From: Deltaproteobacteria bacterium
Lineage (GTDB): Bacteria; Lernaellota; Lernaellaia; JACKCT01
Assembly: GCA_027493875.1 (NCBI GenBank)
Contig: JAOSJX010000022.1
Coordinates: 186,001 to 250,000, forward strand
Reading direction: 5' to 3'
DNA length: 64,000 bases
In this document: piece by piece, positions 18,675-26,258 of the stretch
How positions within the stretch are numbered: position 1 is the first letter of the stretch
Layout of the letters: each line of letters starts with the position of its first letter
Notes under the pieces: generated by a model
The model's database searches: none
Told to the model about the DNA's origin: nothing
What the model saw: only the letters and a program-made list of their open reading frames with translations
Made by a program: the position numbers and the translations under genes

Positions 18675-20201
18675 CTACTCCGCCGCGACGTAAATCGCCG
18701 ACGAGAGCAGCCGCATCGGAGAAAAGGGTAAGCCGTTTTCGCGCATCTCCACGCGGTACCAGTCGCCCGCCGACGCGTCGTCTTCCGCCGTATAGGTCAC
18801 ATCCTCCCCGGGCGCATGATCGGTGAAGCGCGCGAACTCGGCGCCGTTGCGGATCAGAACGACCGGTCCTTTGGCGTTGAGGATCTCGATCCGCAGCGTG
18901 ATGGGCCCGGCGGCGACCTCGTCGCCGAGCATGGCCTCGAACTCGCCGTCGCCGTCAGCGTCCGCGCGGAATTCGAGCTCGGGCCGGCCATGGAACGTGA
19001 GGAGATCGGCCTGCGTGATGTAGGTGCGTCCGCGGCGGATGCCGTCGAGGATGCCGGGCACGGAGAGCGAATTCGCCCAGACGACCGTCGTCGGACTGAC
19101 GTGCATGGCCGGGACGTAGTGCGTGTCGCCGCCTCCCACCGCTCCGATCCGGTAACCGTCGGACAGCAATTGCTCCCACAACGCGACGGAAGGAAGGTTC
19201 GTCGCGCCGTTGAACGGCCAGATAACGTTCCAGGCTTCGATCACGTCAAGAAGGTCGAAAAGATCGGGCGCCTCGTCGAAAAGCGCGTCCCAATAATCCA
19301 TGTCCGAACCGTAATGGTTGAGCGACTGCACGGCGCCCTGAAGTTTCGCGACGCGCCACGCGCGGCGGACGTCGTCGGCGTCCTCGTAAACGGCGGTGTT
19401 GTCGGTCCGGATGCCGCCCATGTTGGCGTGGCCCGGCCCGCCCCATTCGATGCCGGGGACGAGCAACAACTCGGATTGATCCCACGCCGGGTCGAAGGGC
19501 GCATCAAAAACGCGGTGATCCGTGATCCAAAGAAAATCGAATCCGGCGGCCTCGGCCATCGGAAAATACCAGGCCAGCTTCGCGATGCTGTCGTGGCTGT
19601 ACTCCGTGTGAATATGCAGGTCGCCGCGATACCACCCGGGCTCCGGGTTCAGGATGCCGAGATCGAGGTCGAAGCGCGGAAGGCCGGGGATGGACGAGGG
19701 ATCGTCCGGATCCGTCCCCGCGTCGTCTTCGTCGCCGTTATCAAACGCGTCGCCGTCCCGGTCCGAATCTTCGTCGTTGGGGATGCCGTCACCGTCGATA
19801 TCGGGATCGGAAAAGTTCCCCACGCCGTCGCGGTCGCTGTCGAGCCATTCGTCCGGGTTATTGGGGCAATGGTCCCATCCGTTCGGGACGCCGTCGCCGT
19901 CGGCGTCGTCGCCTTCGAGATCCACCTCGCCGGTCAGGAAATAGGCGCAATAGTCGGAGGGATAGGGACCGGTGTCGTCGTCACCGGTATCGTCGTCCGC
20001 CGAATCGTCGTCCCTATCGGTGTCATCATCATCGTCGCCGATATCGTCGTCCGTGAGATCGTCGGCGGCCGAATCGTCGTCGGCCGAGTCGTCATCCGTC
20101 GGAGGGCCGTCGTTATCATCGTCATCCCCACCGCACGCGGCGGCCGACGCAATCATCCCGAGCATGAAGAGAATCGCGACGTTTCGACAAAAACCGCGCA
20201 T
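18675..20201 (-). CDS. Asp-rich-linker lipoprotein with thrombospondin-type-3-like repeats and PHP/CehA-type phosphoesterase domain
   Basis: Intact 508-aa protein. Signal with lipobox ASAAAC, then an Asp-rich linker to about residue 80. Residues about 90-175 hold calcium-binding TSP3-like repeats (DADGDGVPNGWDHCPNNPDE, DSDRDGVGNFSDPDIDGDGI). The catalytic part begins with the PHP metal motif YRGDLHIHTEYSHDS, then FLWITDHRVF, LLVPGIEWGG, SLNHYG and GGGDTHYVPAMH, matching CehA/McbA-like metallohydrolases. A beta-sandwich-like C-terminus follows. It is probably a surface or periplasmic phosphoesterase; substrate unknown. The 3' end meets the EEP gene tail-to-tail with a 3-base gap. Confidence 0.88.
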   Translation of the reverse strand: MRGFCRNVAILFMLGMIASAAACGGDDDDNDGPPTDDDSADDDSAADDLTDDDIGDDDDDTDRDDDSADDDTGDDDTGPYPSDYCAYFLTGEVDLEGDDADGDGVPNGWDHCPNNPDEWLDSDRDGVGNFSDPDIDGDGIPNDEDSDRDGDAFDNGDEDDAGTDPDDPSSIPGLPRFDLDLGILNPEPGWYRGDLHIHTEYSHDSIAKLAWYFPMAEAAGFDFLWITDHRVFDAPFDPAWDQSELLLVPGIEWGGPGHANMGGIRTDNTAVYEDADDVRRAWRVAKLQGAVQSLNHYGSDMDYWDALFDEAPDLFDLLDVIEAWNVIWPFNGATNLPSVALWEQLLSDGYRIGAVGGGDTHYVPAMHVSPTTVVWANSLSVPGILDGIRRGRTYITQADLLTFHGRPELEFRADADGDGEFEAMLGDEVAAGPITLRIEILNAKGPVVLIRNGAEFARFTDHAPGEDVTYTAEDDASAGDWYRVEMRENGLPFSPMRLLSSAIYVAAE

Positions 20202-20248
20202 GAATTATTTCCTCCCCGCAAAAAACGATCGTCCGGCCGATCGCCGTC

Positions 20249-21131
20249 TCACTCCGCATGAAGCGGCGGCGTATCGTAAAGCAGCTTGATGGGATAGTTC
20301 GCCTGCAGCGTTTTCAGGCGTCCCGTCGATTTGAAATAACTGATCGTCGAATCGAGAAACCGCAACAAGGCGTCATCGCCGGGCGCCGTCGACCAGCAAA
20401 TCGGCAAAATATCCATCTGCTCGTCCGTTCCAACGAAAACCGCTTCCACGTTCGAATCCTTTTCCAAATAACGCAGCACGGTGACGGTATTCGATAAGCC
20501 GATGTCCGCCCGGCCGTTGGACGCGGCGTCCAGCGGAGCCTCGAGATCGTCGCCGGGCAGAACCAGCAGATCGGCTTTCGGAAACGCGCGCTTCGCGTAG
20601 GTGTCCATCGCTTGTCCGCGAAGCACGGCGATTTTGATGCCGGGCTGCGCCAGCGCATCCCACGTTCTCGGGGCAAGCACGCTGCCGCGGCGCACCACGC
20701 CGCTGTTGCCGATGTACGCCACGGCCTGGGTGAATTGCACCCGCGTCGCGCGGGGCAGCGTCATAAATGTCGGCCCGACGCAAAAATCCATTTTGCCGTC
20801 GACGAGATCTTTCGTGAACGACGCGAGATCGGTTTTCACCCATTCGATTTTCAGATTGAGCGTTTGCGCGATTTCCTTCGTCATGTCGACGAAAATCCCG
20901 ATGAACTCGCCGGCCCCGTCCGGCCGATAGACGCAAGGTTCCCATTCCAGATAACCGACGCGCATCGTCCCGCTTTGTTTCATCCGTTGAAGCCCGTCGG
21001 CCCGCGGACTCGCCGTGGGCGAGGCGCTTTGAGACGCCGGGGGCCGGCACGCGAGGGGCGCCGCCGCCATGAAAAAACACCAACACCCAGGGAATGATTC
21101 GACCAAACGATCCAACCCTCGCCGGCATCAT
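20249..21131 (-). CDS. family 3 solute-binding lipoprotein of an amino-acid-type ABC transporter (frame break near 21075)
   Basis: About 293 aa. After correcting one base in an A6 run (about 21072-21077), the N-terminus reads as a lipoprotein signal, MPARVGSFGRIIPWVLVFF then MAAAPLAC with lipobox APLAC. A GAGGAGA site precedes the ATG at 21131. The mature part is a type II periplasmic binding fold: SGTMRVGYLEWEPCVYRPDG, FVDMTKEIAQTLNLKIEWV, GKMDFCVGPTFMTLPRA, and GRADIGLSNTVTVLRYL. No permease or ATPase gene is adjacent, so it is an orphan binding protein or works with a distant transporter. Confidence 0.82.
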
Positions 21132-21182
21132 GTCTCTCCTCGCATGTCGTTTGTCGAGAAAGAAGCCTAACTTTTTTCCGCA

Positions 21183-21208
21183 AGCCGGTCGAGAACCGTG
21201 CGGGCGGC
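21183..21208. repeat. 26-bp exact copy of the mglA 3' end
   Basis: Identical to 28412-28437 inside the last codons of the MglA gene. On the minus strand it reads as the peptide AARTVLDRLAE followed by two residues and a stop, in the same phase as mglA. It is probably a remnant of a duplicated mglA-like gene or a rearrangement scar between the solute-binding gene and the DUF2283 gene. Confidence 0.7.
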
Positions 21209-21224
21209 CGGTTATCGGCGGCGG

Positions 21225-21452
21225 TCAAACGTGCTCTCGATGATCGGGGACGGCGACAACGCGCGGCAGCGCGTCGAAACGGCGAGAGAAATTGACGATG
21301 GTCACCCCGACAAGTTCGTCCGTTTTTGGGTCGTAGCGCGCGAAAACTCCTTTTTCCCGTTCTTCCGAAACGGCCGGCGCCGGTTGCCCGAAACTCAGAT
21401 AAACGACGTCGGCATCCTTATCGTAGCTGATCGAAAACTCTCTCATCGCCAT
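21225..21452 (-). CDS. DUF2283 protein, possible antitoxin partner
   Basis: Intact 75-aa protein with the DUF2283 pattern ISYDKDADVVYLSFGQPA and GVTIVNFSRRF. Its start overlaps the end of the upstream nuclease-fold gene by 35 bases (29 if the second ATG at 21446 is used), which implies translational coupling. DUF2283 genes often sit beside small toxin-like genes, so an antitoxin role is plausible but not shown by the sequence. Confidence 0.75.
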   Translation of the reverse strand: MAMREFSISYDKDADVVYLSFGQPAPAVSEEREKGVFARYDPKTDELVGVTIVNFSRRFDALPRVVAVPDHREHV

Positions 21453-21768
21453 AGACGAGTTCCTTTCCCGAACGGCGGACGCGCGATACGAAGAAGGCCG
21501 TAATCACGAACCCGTCTCCGTTCAAATGCCGAACGACGAGCAAGAGAAACTTATCGGTCACGGGCGACTGACGAAATCGCTTCAGATACTGATAGTTCTC
21601 TTCGTCACGATCATATAAGACGGCCTCGGGTTCGCGCAATGTTTCGGTGAATTTCTCTTGCTGGCCCGCCATTTCCGGATGGCGCTCCAGGATATGCGTC
21701 CATTGAACAGACGACAATCGGACGTGACGCCCCAACGGCGTCCGTTCGGTAAACTCGATATCCGGCAT
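21418..21768 (-). CDS. small nuclease-fold protein, PBECR/BECR-like, possible toxin
   Basis: Intact 116-aa protein. The pattern VQWTHILERHPEMAG, then EPEAVLYDRDEENYQYLKRF, then KFLLLVVRHLNGDGFVITAF resembles the phage-associated barnase/EndoU/colicin E5/RelE-like (PBECR) nuclease fold, with a His/Glu/Arg-rich potential active site. It is encoded just before and overlapping a DUF2283 gene, as in a toxin-antitoxin pair. It lies immediately left of the 6.5-kb transposon. Family assignment is moderate and toxicity is an inference. Confidence 0.6.
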   Translation of the reverse strand: MPDIEFTERTPLGRHVRLSSVQWTHILERHPEMAGQQEKFTETLREPEAVLYDRDEENYQYLKRFRQSPVTDKFLLLVVRHLNGDGFVITAFFVSRVRRSGKELVYGDERVFDQLR

Positions 21769-21801
21769 CGGAATTTGGTATCACCGGCGGCCCGGGATCG
21801 T

Positions 21802-21828
21802 CAACGACGGGTAGTGTCTCAGTTTGAA
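21802..21828. repeat. left target duplication and terminal inverted repeat of the 6.5-kb transposon
   Basis: Bases 21802-21809 (CAACGACG) equal 28362-28369. Bases 21810-21828 (GGTAGTGTCTCAGTTTGAA) are the exact reverse complement of 28343-28361. This is the expected signature of a transposition that made an 8-bp target duplication. Confidence 0.9.
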
Positions 21829-21831
21829 TTT

Positions 21832-21884
21832 TCAGCCGTCGGAAAACTCCCATAGGGCGTCGCAAAAGAAATTATCGATTGTGC
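21832..21884 (-). pseudogene. 3' remnant of the restriction endonuclease gene, left of IS630
   Basis: Joining 23008 and above to 21884 and below, with one TA target copy removed, gives an uninterrupted reading frame across the junction. It ends ISTIDNFFCDALWEFSDG and a TGA at 21832. This small piece is therefore the displaced C-terminal codons of the endonuclease gene. Confidence 0.8.
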
Positions 21885-23007
21885 TATACGTAGCGTCATA
21901 AATAATTGCGCATCTACGGCGGATGGGGTATCCTGGTGTGACCAGGAGGTGAAACATGCGTCGTTTGGAAATCGCGGATGTGGAGCTGATGCGCGTGGCG
22001 ATTCTTCAGGAAATTCAGCGGTCGGAGGAGGCCCGGTACGATCATCGCCTGCATGGGTTGTTGCTCGTCTGCGCGGGCCGGAGCACGTACGAAGTCGCCG
22101 AGTTGTTCGGCCACAGCCCGCGCACGGTTCAATACTGGATTCGGCGCTTTGAAGAAAGCGGCTTGGCAGGCCTTGAGGATCACGAGCGGCCGGGCCGCCC
22201 CCGCGCGTTGGACGACAAGACCATGAAAGCCTTGGGCCGGGATCTTCGTCGGGATCCCCGCGCTTTGGGCTACGAGCAGAATCTGTGGGACGGCAAACTG
22301 CTGAGCCACCATCTTCAGGCCCGTTATGGGGTGGCCCTGGGGGTTCGGCAATGTCAACGGTTGTTCTCACGGCTCGGATTCCGCCGGCGCAAACCGCGTC
22401 CCCAGATCGCGAAGGCCGATCCGGCGGCGCAGAAGGCTTTTAAAAAAACTCCGCCGTCTGGCCCGTCGCGACGACGTTGACCTGTGGTTTGAGGACGAAT
22501 GCCATTTCCAGCAACACGGCTCCCGATGCGTCATGTGGGTACCGCCCGAGGACAAGGACCCCACGCTGCTTCATGCGCCGACGCGAAAGAACGTCGGGAT
22601 CATCGGCGCGGTCCGGCCCGCGGACGGGAAGCTGGTGACGTCCCCGGCAAAGGTGTTCGACGAAATCAGCTTCCTGGAATTCCTGATGGCCTTGCTCCCG
22701 CACCGCCGTCGCGGTCGGAGGATGATCGTCGTGCTCGACAACGCCCGTTGGCATCACTCCATCGGCTTGGAGCCGTGGCTCTATGAGCACCGCGAACGAA
22801 TACGGCTTGTCTTTCTGCCGCCCTACAGTCCCGAACTCAATCCCATCGAGCGCGTGTGGAAACTCACGCGTCGTCTATGCACGCACAACCGCTACTTTCC
22901 CACCCTCGACGAATTGGTCGACGCCGTCACCGCGCAATTCGCCGCCTGGGCTTCTCCGAACGATACCCTCCGGCGATTATGCGCAATTACTTAAGACGCT
23001 GTGTATA
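21885..23007 (+). mobile_element. IS630-family insertion sequence nested in the endonuclease gene
   Basis: Imperfect terminal inverted repeats of about 28 bases: the left end 21885-21913 (TATACGTAGCGTCATAAATA...) matches the complement of 22979-23007 with five differences. The ends abut TA dinucleotides, the usual IS630 target. The 1.12-kb length and a single transposase region fit the family. The transposase stop codon lies inside the right repeat. Confidence 0.88.
21956..22994 (+). CDS. IS630-family transposase (frame shift at an A7 run near 22445)
   Basis: About 345 aa over two frames. The N-terminal part has helix-turn-helix segments (STYEVAELFGHSPRTVQYWI; GLAGLEDHERPGRP). The second part carries the DDE catalytic core: Asp in LWFEDECHFQQHG, Asp in MIVVLDNARWHHS, and Glu in PYSPELNPIERVWK. 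A consensus AGGAGGTG lies 6 bases before the ATG. The shift occurs at TTTTAAAAAAAC, which could be a slippery site for programmed frameshifting as in some insertion sequences. It could equally be one more homopolymer error like others in this window. Confidence 0.9.
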
Positions 23008-23645
23008 ATCTGCGGAGCGAGAACCGGATCGGAAATCATGTTTGGGCGAATGTCACAGTAGAACACTCCATCCAGCGGATTCAGCTTCACGGCGTAAGCC
23101 TTAAAGTGGCCCGGCAGGAACGTGGCACTGATTCCATATTTGTTTTCGCGTTTCCTTTTTTTCTTTGCACATCATTAAGAAAGATTGCGAAATGCGGAAT
23201 TGATGTTTCCGTCAGTTTGTTGTACAAAAATTTATCCAAAAATATTTTGTCAATCCTGTCTTTGCTTGATGTCTTTACAGAACCGATAGCTCTTATTGCT
23301 TCCCCATCCTCCAAAACTAAGTCGTGCTGGTAGTTCATAAATGAATGGATTTCTCCGTTGATCTCAACTGGGAGCCGGACATTTCCAGAACGGCACTTGA
23401 CGCCAAGATGCTGAACCAGAAGCAGGATTAATCTCTCAAATAGATCGCCATTGATTTTTCTGGCAACATTTGATTTCCCAGATGGAAGGGGCGTCAAGAC
23501 ACGCTCCGATACACTGCTGAATCGTATAAATCGAGTTGCGTATCCTAGCTCTTCGTTGAGTCATTGTGGAAGAAATGTCCCTGGCCTTTTCTAAGGTTGG
23601 GATGAACCTTCCAGTCACTTCTTCGATTTTTTCAGAATCGTACAT
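23008..23645 (-). pseudogene. type II restriction endonuclease, disrupted by IS630 at its 3' end
   Basis: From the ATG at 23645: EEVTGRFIPTLEKARDISST, then a frame break near 23500, then KINGDLFERLILLLVQHLG, HDLVLEDGEAIRAIGSVKTS and KDRIDKIFLDKFLYNKLTE. After a second break at a T7 run near 23155 it reads ENKYGISATFLPGHFKAYAV and NPLDGVFYCDIRPNMISDP up to the IS630 end. The acidic/Lys stretch HDLVL...SVKTSSKDR suggests a PD-(D/E)XK-type active site. Adjacency to the methyltransferase supports the endonuclease call; the specificity is unknown. With the C-terminal 17 or so residues displaced, the enzyme is probably inactive or altered. The two internal frame breaks may be sequencing errors. Confidence 0.72.
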
Positions 23646-23656
23646 AAGCCTTGAGT

Positions 23657-23854
23657 TTATAGGTCTGGTGACATTGAATTCACCATTTTTTTAAATTGAT
23701 AAAATCTGTAATGATTTTCGTTCTGCGATATAATTACAGCCTGTACTCCCCGTGACAAAAACTCGGCAAATCGGCTTGTGAATTCTAAATAGTCTTGAAT
23801 ACATAAGAAATTATCTTTATTTGACGCGATTGACACTAATTGGCGTAGCGTCAT
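23657..23854 (-). CDS. 65-aa protein between methyltransferase and endonuclease genes, unknown
   Basis: ATG at 23854 directly follows the methyltransferase stop codon (TAG-ATG), and the gene ends 11 bases before the endonuclease start, so the three genes form one operon. The product is basic and helical (ASNKDNFLCIQDYLEFTSRF; GVQAVIISQNENHYRFYQFK) with no helix-turn-helix I can recognise, so it is not clearly a controller protein. It might be a subunit or N-terminal piece of the endonuclease. Function unknown. Confidence 0.55.
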   Translation of the reverse strand: MTLRQLVSIASNKDNFLCIQDYLEFTSRFAEFLSRGVQAVIISQNENHYRFYQFKKMVNSMSPDL

Positions 23855-24806
23855 CTAATCCCCCTCTCGATGTGCCGCCGTTTTTCTGTCGAACTCAATC
23901 CATTTCTCTTTTGAAAACCGCTTAACGCTTCTTAGCCGTGCGATAGCCAATTTATTGTACTCTTCTGACAATTCGCAACCGGCCCATTTGCGTTTGAGTT
24001 GCTCGGCGACCACCAGCGTCGTCCCCGATCCTGAAAACGGATCAACAACAAGATTCCCCTCCGCAGAAGCCCCTAAAATAAGACGCCGAAGCAACTCTTC
24101 TGGCTTTTGCGTTGGATGCGGTGTTTTTTCCTCCATTCCGTTGCTCGTCGTTGGGATATCAAATACGTCTTTCGGCTTCGCGCCTTTTGGATGCGGCGTC
24201 CAGTTGTCACGGGCCTTTCCATTCCCAAAATTGCTTGTGACGGCTTGCGGGTGCGATGGATACTTCAACGTGTGGTTGCCGTATGGGATTCTAACATCGT
24301 CAATATTCAATTTGAATTTCTTAGTTTTCCTAAAGTGTAAAAATACTTTCGTGCGATCGCCCCCAATCTCTTCCCAGGTTTGCCTTATTTTTATAGTGCC
24401 AGATTAACCATCTACATGACTTAAAATAATGCGATGCTGGATGTTTGAGATCCGCTAGAATTTCAGAGAACCCACATACATATAGTGACCCCGTCGGTTT
24501 CAGGGCTTTTGCGGCTGGTTCAACCCATTGCATTGACCACGTAATATAGTCTTCTTGGCTATCAAAATTGTCCCAGGATTCCTTTTTCAGATTGTACGGC
24601 GGGTCCGCAAAAATTAGGTCGACCGATTCCTTTTCTAGAGACGCAAGCCACTTTATAGAGTCGCCACAAAAGAGATTACCGTTTGGGTGGGAAAAATGAA
24701 GCCAACGTCCGGCAACCTTGTTTGCGGGACGGAACACCTCGCCAACGGTCTCATCAAAGAGATTTTGGTTTAGCGATTTTTCAGATCCCGCTTTTTTTCT
24801 CGACAC
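23855..24806 (-). CDS. class beta site-specific DNA methyltransferase (frame break near 24335)
   Basis: About 317 aa. The catalytic motif IV (LIFADPPYNLKKESWDNF) precedes the S-adenosylmethionine motif I (LVVDPFSGSGTTLVVAEQLK), the order that defines class beta enzymes. DPPY suggests N6-adenine (or N4-cytosine) methylation. The family signature EKTPHPTQKPEELLRRLI lies just before motif I. A T5 run near 24335 breaks the frame between SHESI and the segment HFRKTKKFKLNIDDV. It is the first gene of the restriction-modification operon, followed without gap by the 65-aa gene and the endonuclease. Local composition is AT-rich compared with the chromosome. Confidence 0.87.
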
Positions 24807-24889
24807 TTTCGCAGACCTCGCAAAATGACCACTTGGTTTTTTAGTTCAACAATCCATACCACGCAAGAGGCGTTGAGTCGCAACTCTTT

Positions 24890-25729
24890 TTACCGATTGG
24901 GCTCTAGCAGCGCTATGATATCTTCCATTTCCCAAAGCCGCGTCTCAAGACCAGCCGCCATCGCCGGGCTTGTGCGGAGCGTCGTGTGAATGCGGACGAA
25001 ATTGTAGAACGTGAAATACAGAGCCAGCGCGTGACAGTGGTTTTCGATCTTCTTGCTGAAGCCGTTGGTCAGTCTCGAAAATCGTCGCACGCCCATCCGA
25101 ATGTTGAGATTCTGACGTTCAACGTGGCTCGTGCTAACGTGCCTTGGGTCCGGGTTGCCCTCTATCGCGTGTTTGCGCGTTCCGATGCAGACTCCGGGGC
25201 TGTAGCGCGTCTCGGGTGAATTCGCCGGCGGCTTCCCGTAGAGCTTCACAAGCTGCGCGTAATCGGTGTCCGCGCCGAACGCTTCCTCAACGGCCACGAG
25301 ATACGCCTTGTGCGCGTCGGTCGTAAGCTGTACGCGATTCGCCAAACGCGAGCGCAGATCGTCCATGAACGCGAGAGCCCAATCAGCATCGCGCCCGCCG
25401 ACGAGGTAGGACACGATCACTTTGGAGACGGAATCCAGGGCGGTCCAAGTCCAGACGTCGCCGCGGCCGATTTCGTTCTTCAACTCATCGGGCGTGTTCT
25501 TTTGCTTCGAGTAGCAGAAAGACCAGATTTCATCACACTGAACCCGCTGGCTTTGCAGGCCGCGCACCGTCTTGTCGTGGTGCCTGGCGCAGGCTTCCCC
25601 GGCGTCCACAAGCAGCTTCGTCACCGTGTTGATCGAAACGCCGACAACGCGGGAGATCGAACGCATGGACGATCCCTCGCAGAGCATTGAAAGGATTTGG
25701 ACTCTTTTTTCTGTCGGCAACTGGTTCAT
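24890..25729 (-). CDS. IS1-like transposase
   Basis: Intact protein of about 279 aa from the ATG at 25729 ([19 protein letters not shown]), which is the usual start in this family. An in-frame start at 25777 would add 16 residues but would include the promoter. It contains a helix-turn-helix ([20 protein letters not shown]) and the core motif [16 protein letters not shown], then [31 protein letters not shown] and [20 protein letters not shown], giving a DDE-type set with a HVERQN region. Probable mobiliser of the whole 6.5-kb element. I did not find separate short terminal repeats immediately around this gene. Confidence 0.85.
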   Translation of the reverse strand: MNQLPTEKRVQILSMLCEGSSMRSISRVVGVSINTVTKLLVDAGEACARHHDKTVRGLQSQRVQCDEIWSFCYSKQKNTPDELKNEIGRGDVWTWTALDSVSKVIVSYLVGGRDADWALAFMDDLRSRLANRVQLTTDAHKAYLVAVEEAFGADTDYAQLVKLYGKPPANSPETRYSPGVCIGTRKHAIEGNPDPRHVSTSHVERQNLNIRMGVRRFSRLTNGFSKKIENHCHALALYFTFYNFVRIHTTLRTSPAMAAGLETRLWEMEDIIALLEPNR

Positions 25730-25735
25730 GCCCCC

Positions 25736-25764
25736 ACTATATAAACTTATTGCTTGAGTGTCAA
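25736..25764 (-). promoter_or_regulatory. consensus promoter of the IS1-like transposase
   Basis: Minus-strand TTGACA (25764-25759), 17-base spacer, TATAGT (25741-25736). The expected transcription start falls close to the ATG at 25729, so the message would have almost no leader, although GGGGG precedes the ATG in the DNA. Confidence 0.75.
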
Positions 25765-25798
25765 GCATTTTTTTCATTTTATTTCAATCAAAATTGTT

Positions 25799-25824
25799 GG
25801 GCCACGGGGAAATCCCCGTGGCCC
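25799..25824. repeat. perfect 12-bp-arm hairpin in the transposon interior
   Basis: GGGCCACGGGGA and its complement around an AA loop, in an otherwise AT-rich stretch upstream of the transposase and downstream of the XRE-ImmA gene. It could terminate minus-strand transcription arriving from the XRE-ImmA operon, but there is no T-run directly after it. Confidence 0.75.
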
Positions 25825-26258
25825 ATCGTCGTCACCGAGGCATGAAGTGATGGCGCCAAGTCGCAAGGATATATCCGGCGTGACTTCGTTTCTCGGCAGG
25901 AGTTCCGTTGTACGCCAAGTCCCACCCAGCGGAACTTGCCATACTGAAAGTGATTGGTTTCATAGCGTTTTCCTCACGTTCTGTTGGATGATTCTAGTCG
26001 TGTCGGGACGAAAATGGTCGTCCCCGGCGGTGGTCCACGCATGGGTGTCCTCCATAGCCCAGGTGATGGGCGCCGACCAAAATCCTATTGACGGAGGAAG
26101 GGAGGGGCGTTACACTAGTTGCGAAATATGTGAAACGCTTCCTTTTTCCGCACGGATTTTGGAGGCATCAGCGGCTGCGGGGGCTAACCGCGGCCGTTGC
26201 CTTTTTCGCACTAGCCGGCCACTCCCTATGTGGCCGACATTTCCTTCGTCTAGTGTGC
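25825..26258. other. 434-bp gene-free stretch inside the transposon
   Basis: No reading frame with recognisable composition or family features was seen on either strand between the hairpin and the XRE-ImmA stop codon. It may be eroded coding DNA or a junction between cargo modules. Confidence 0.45.
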
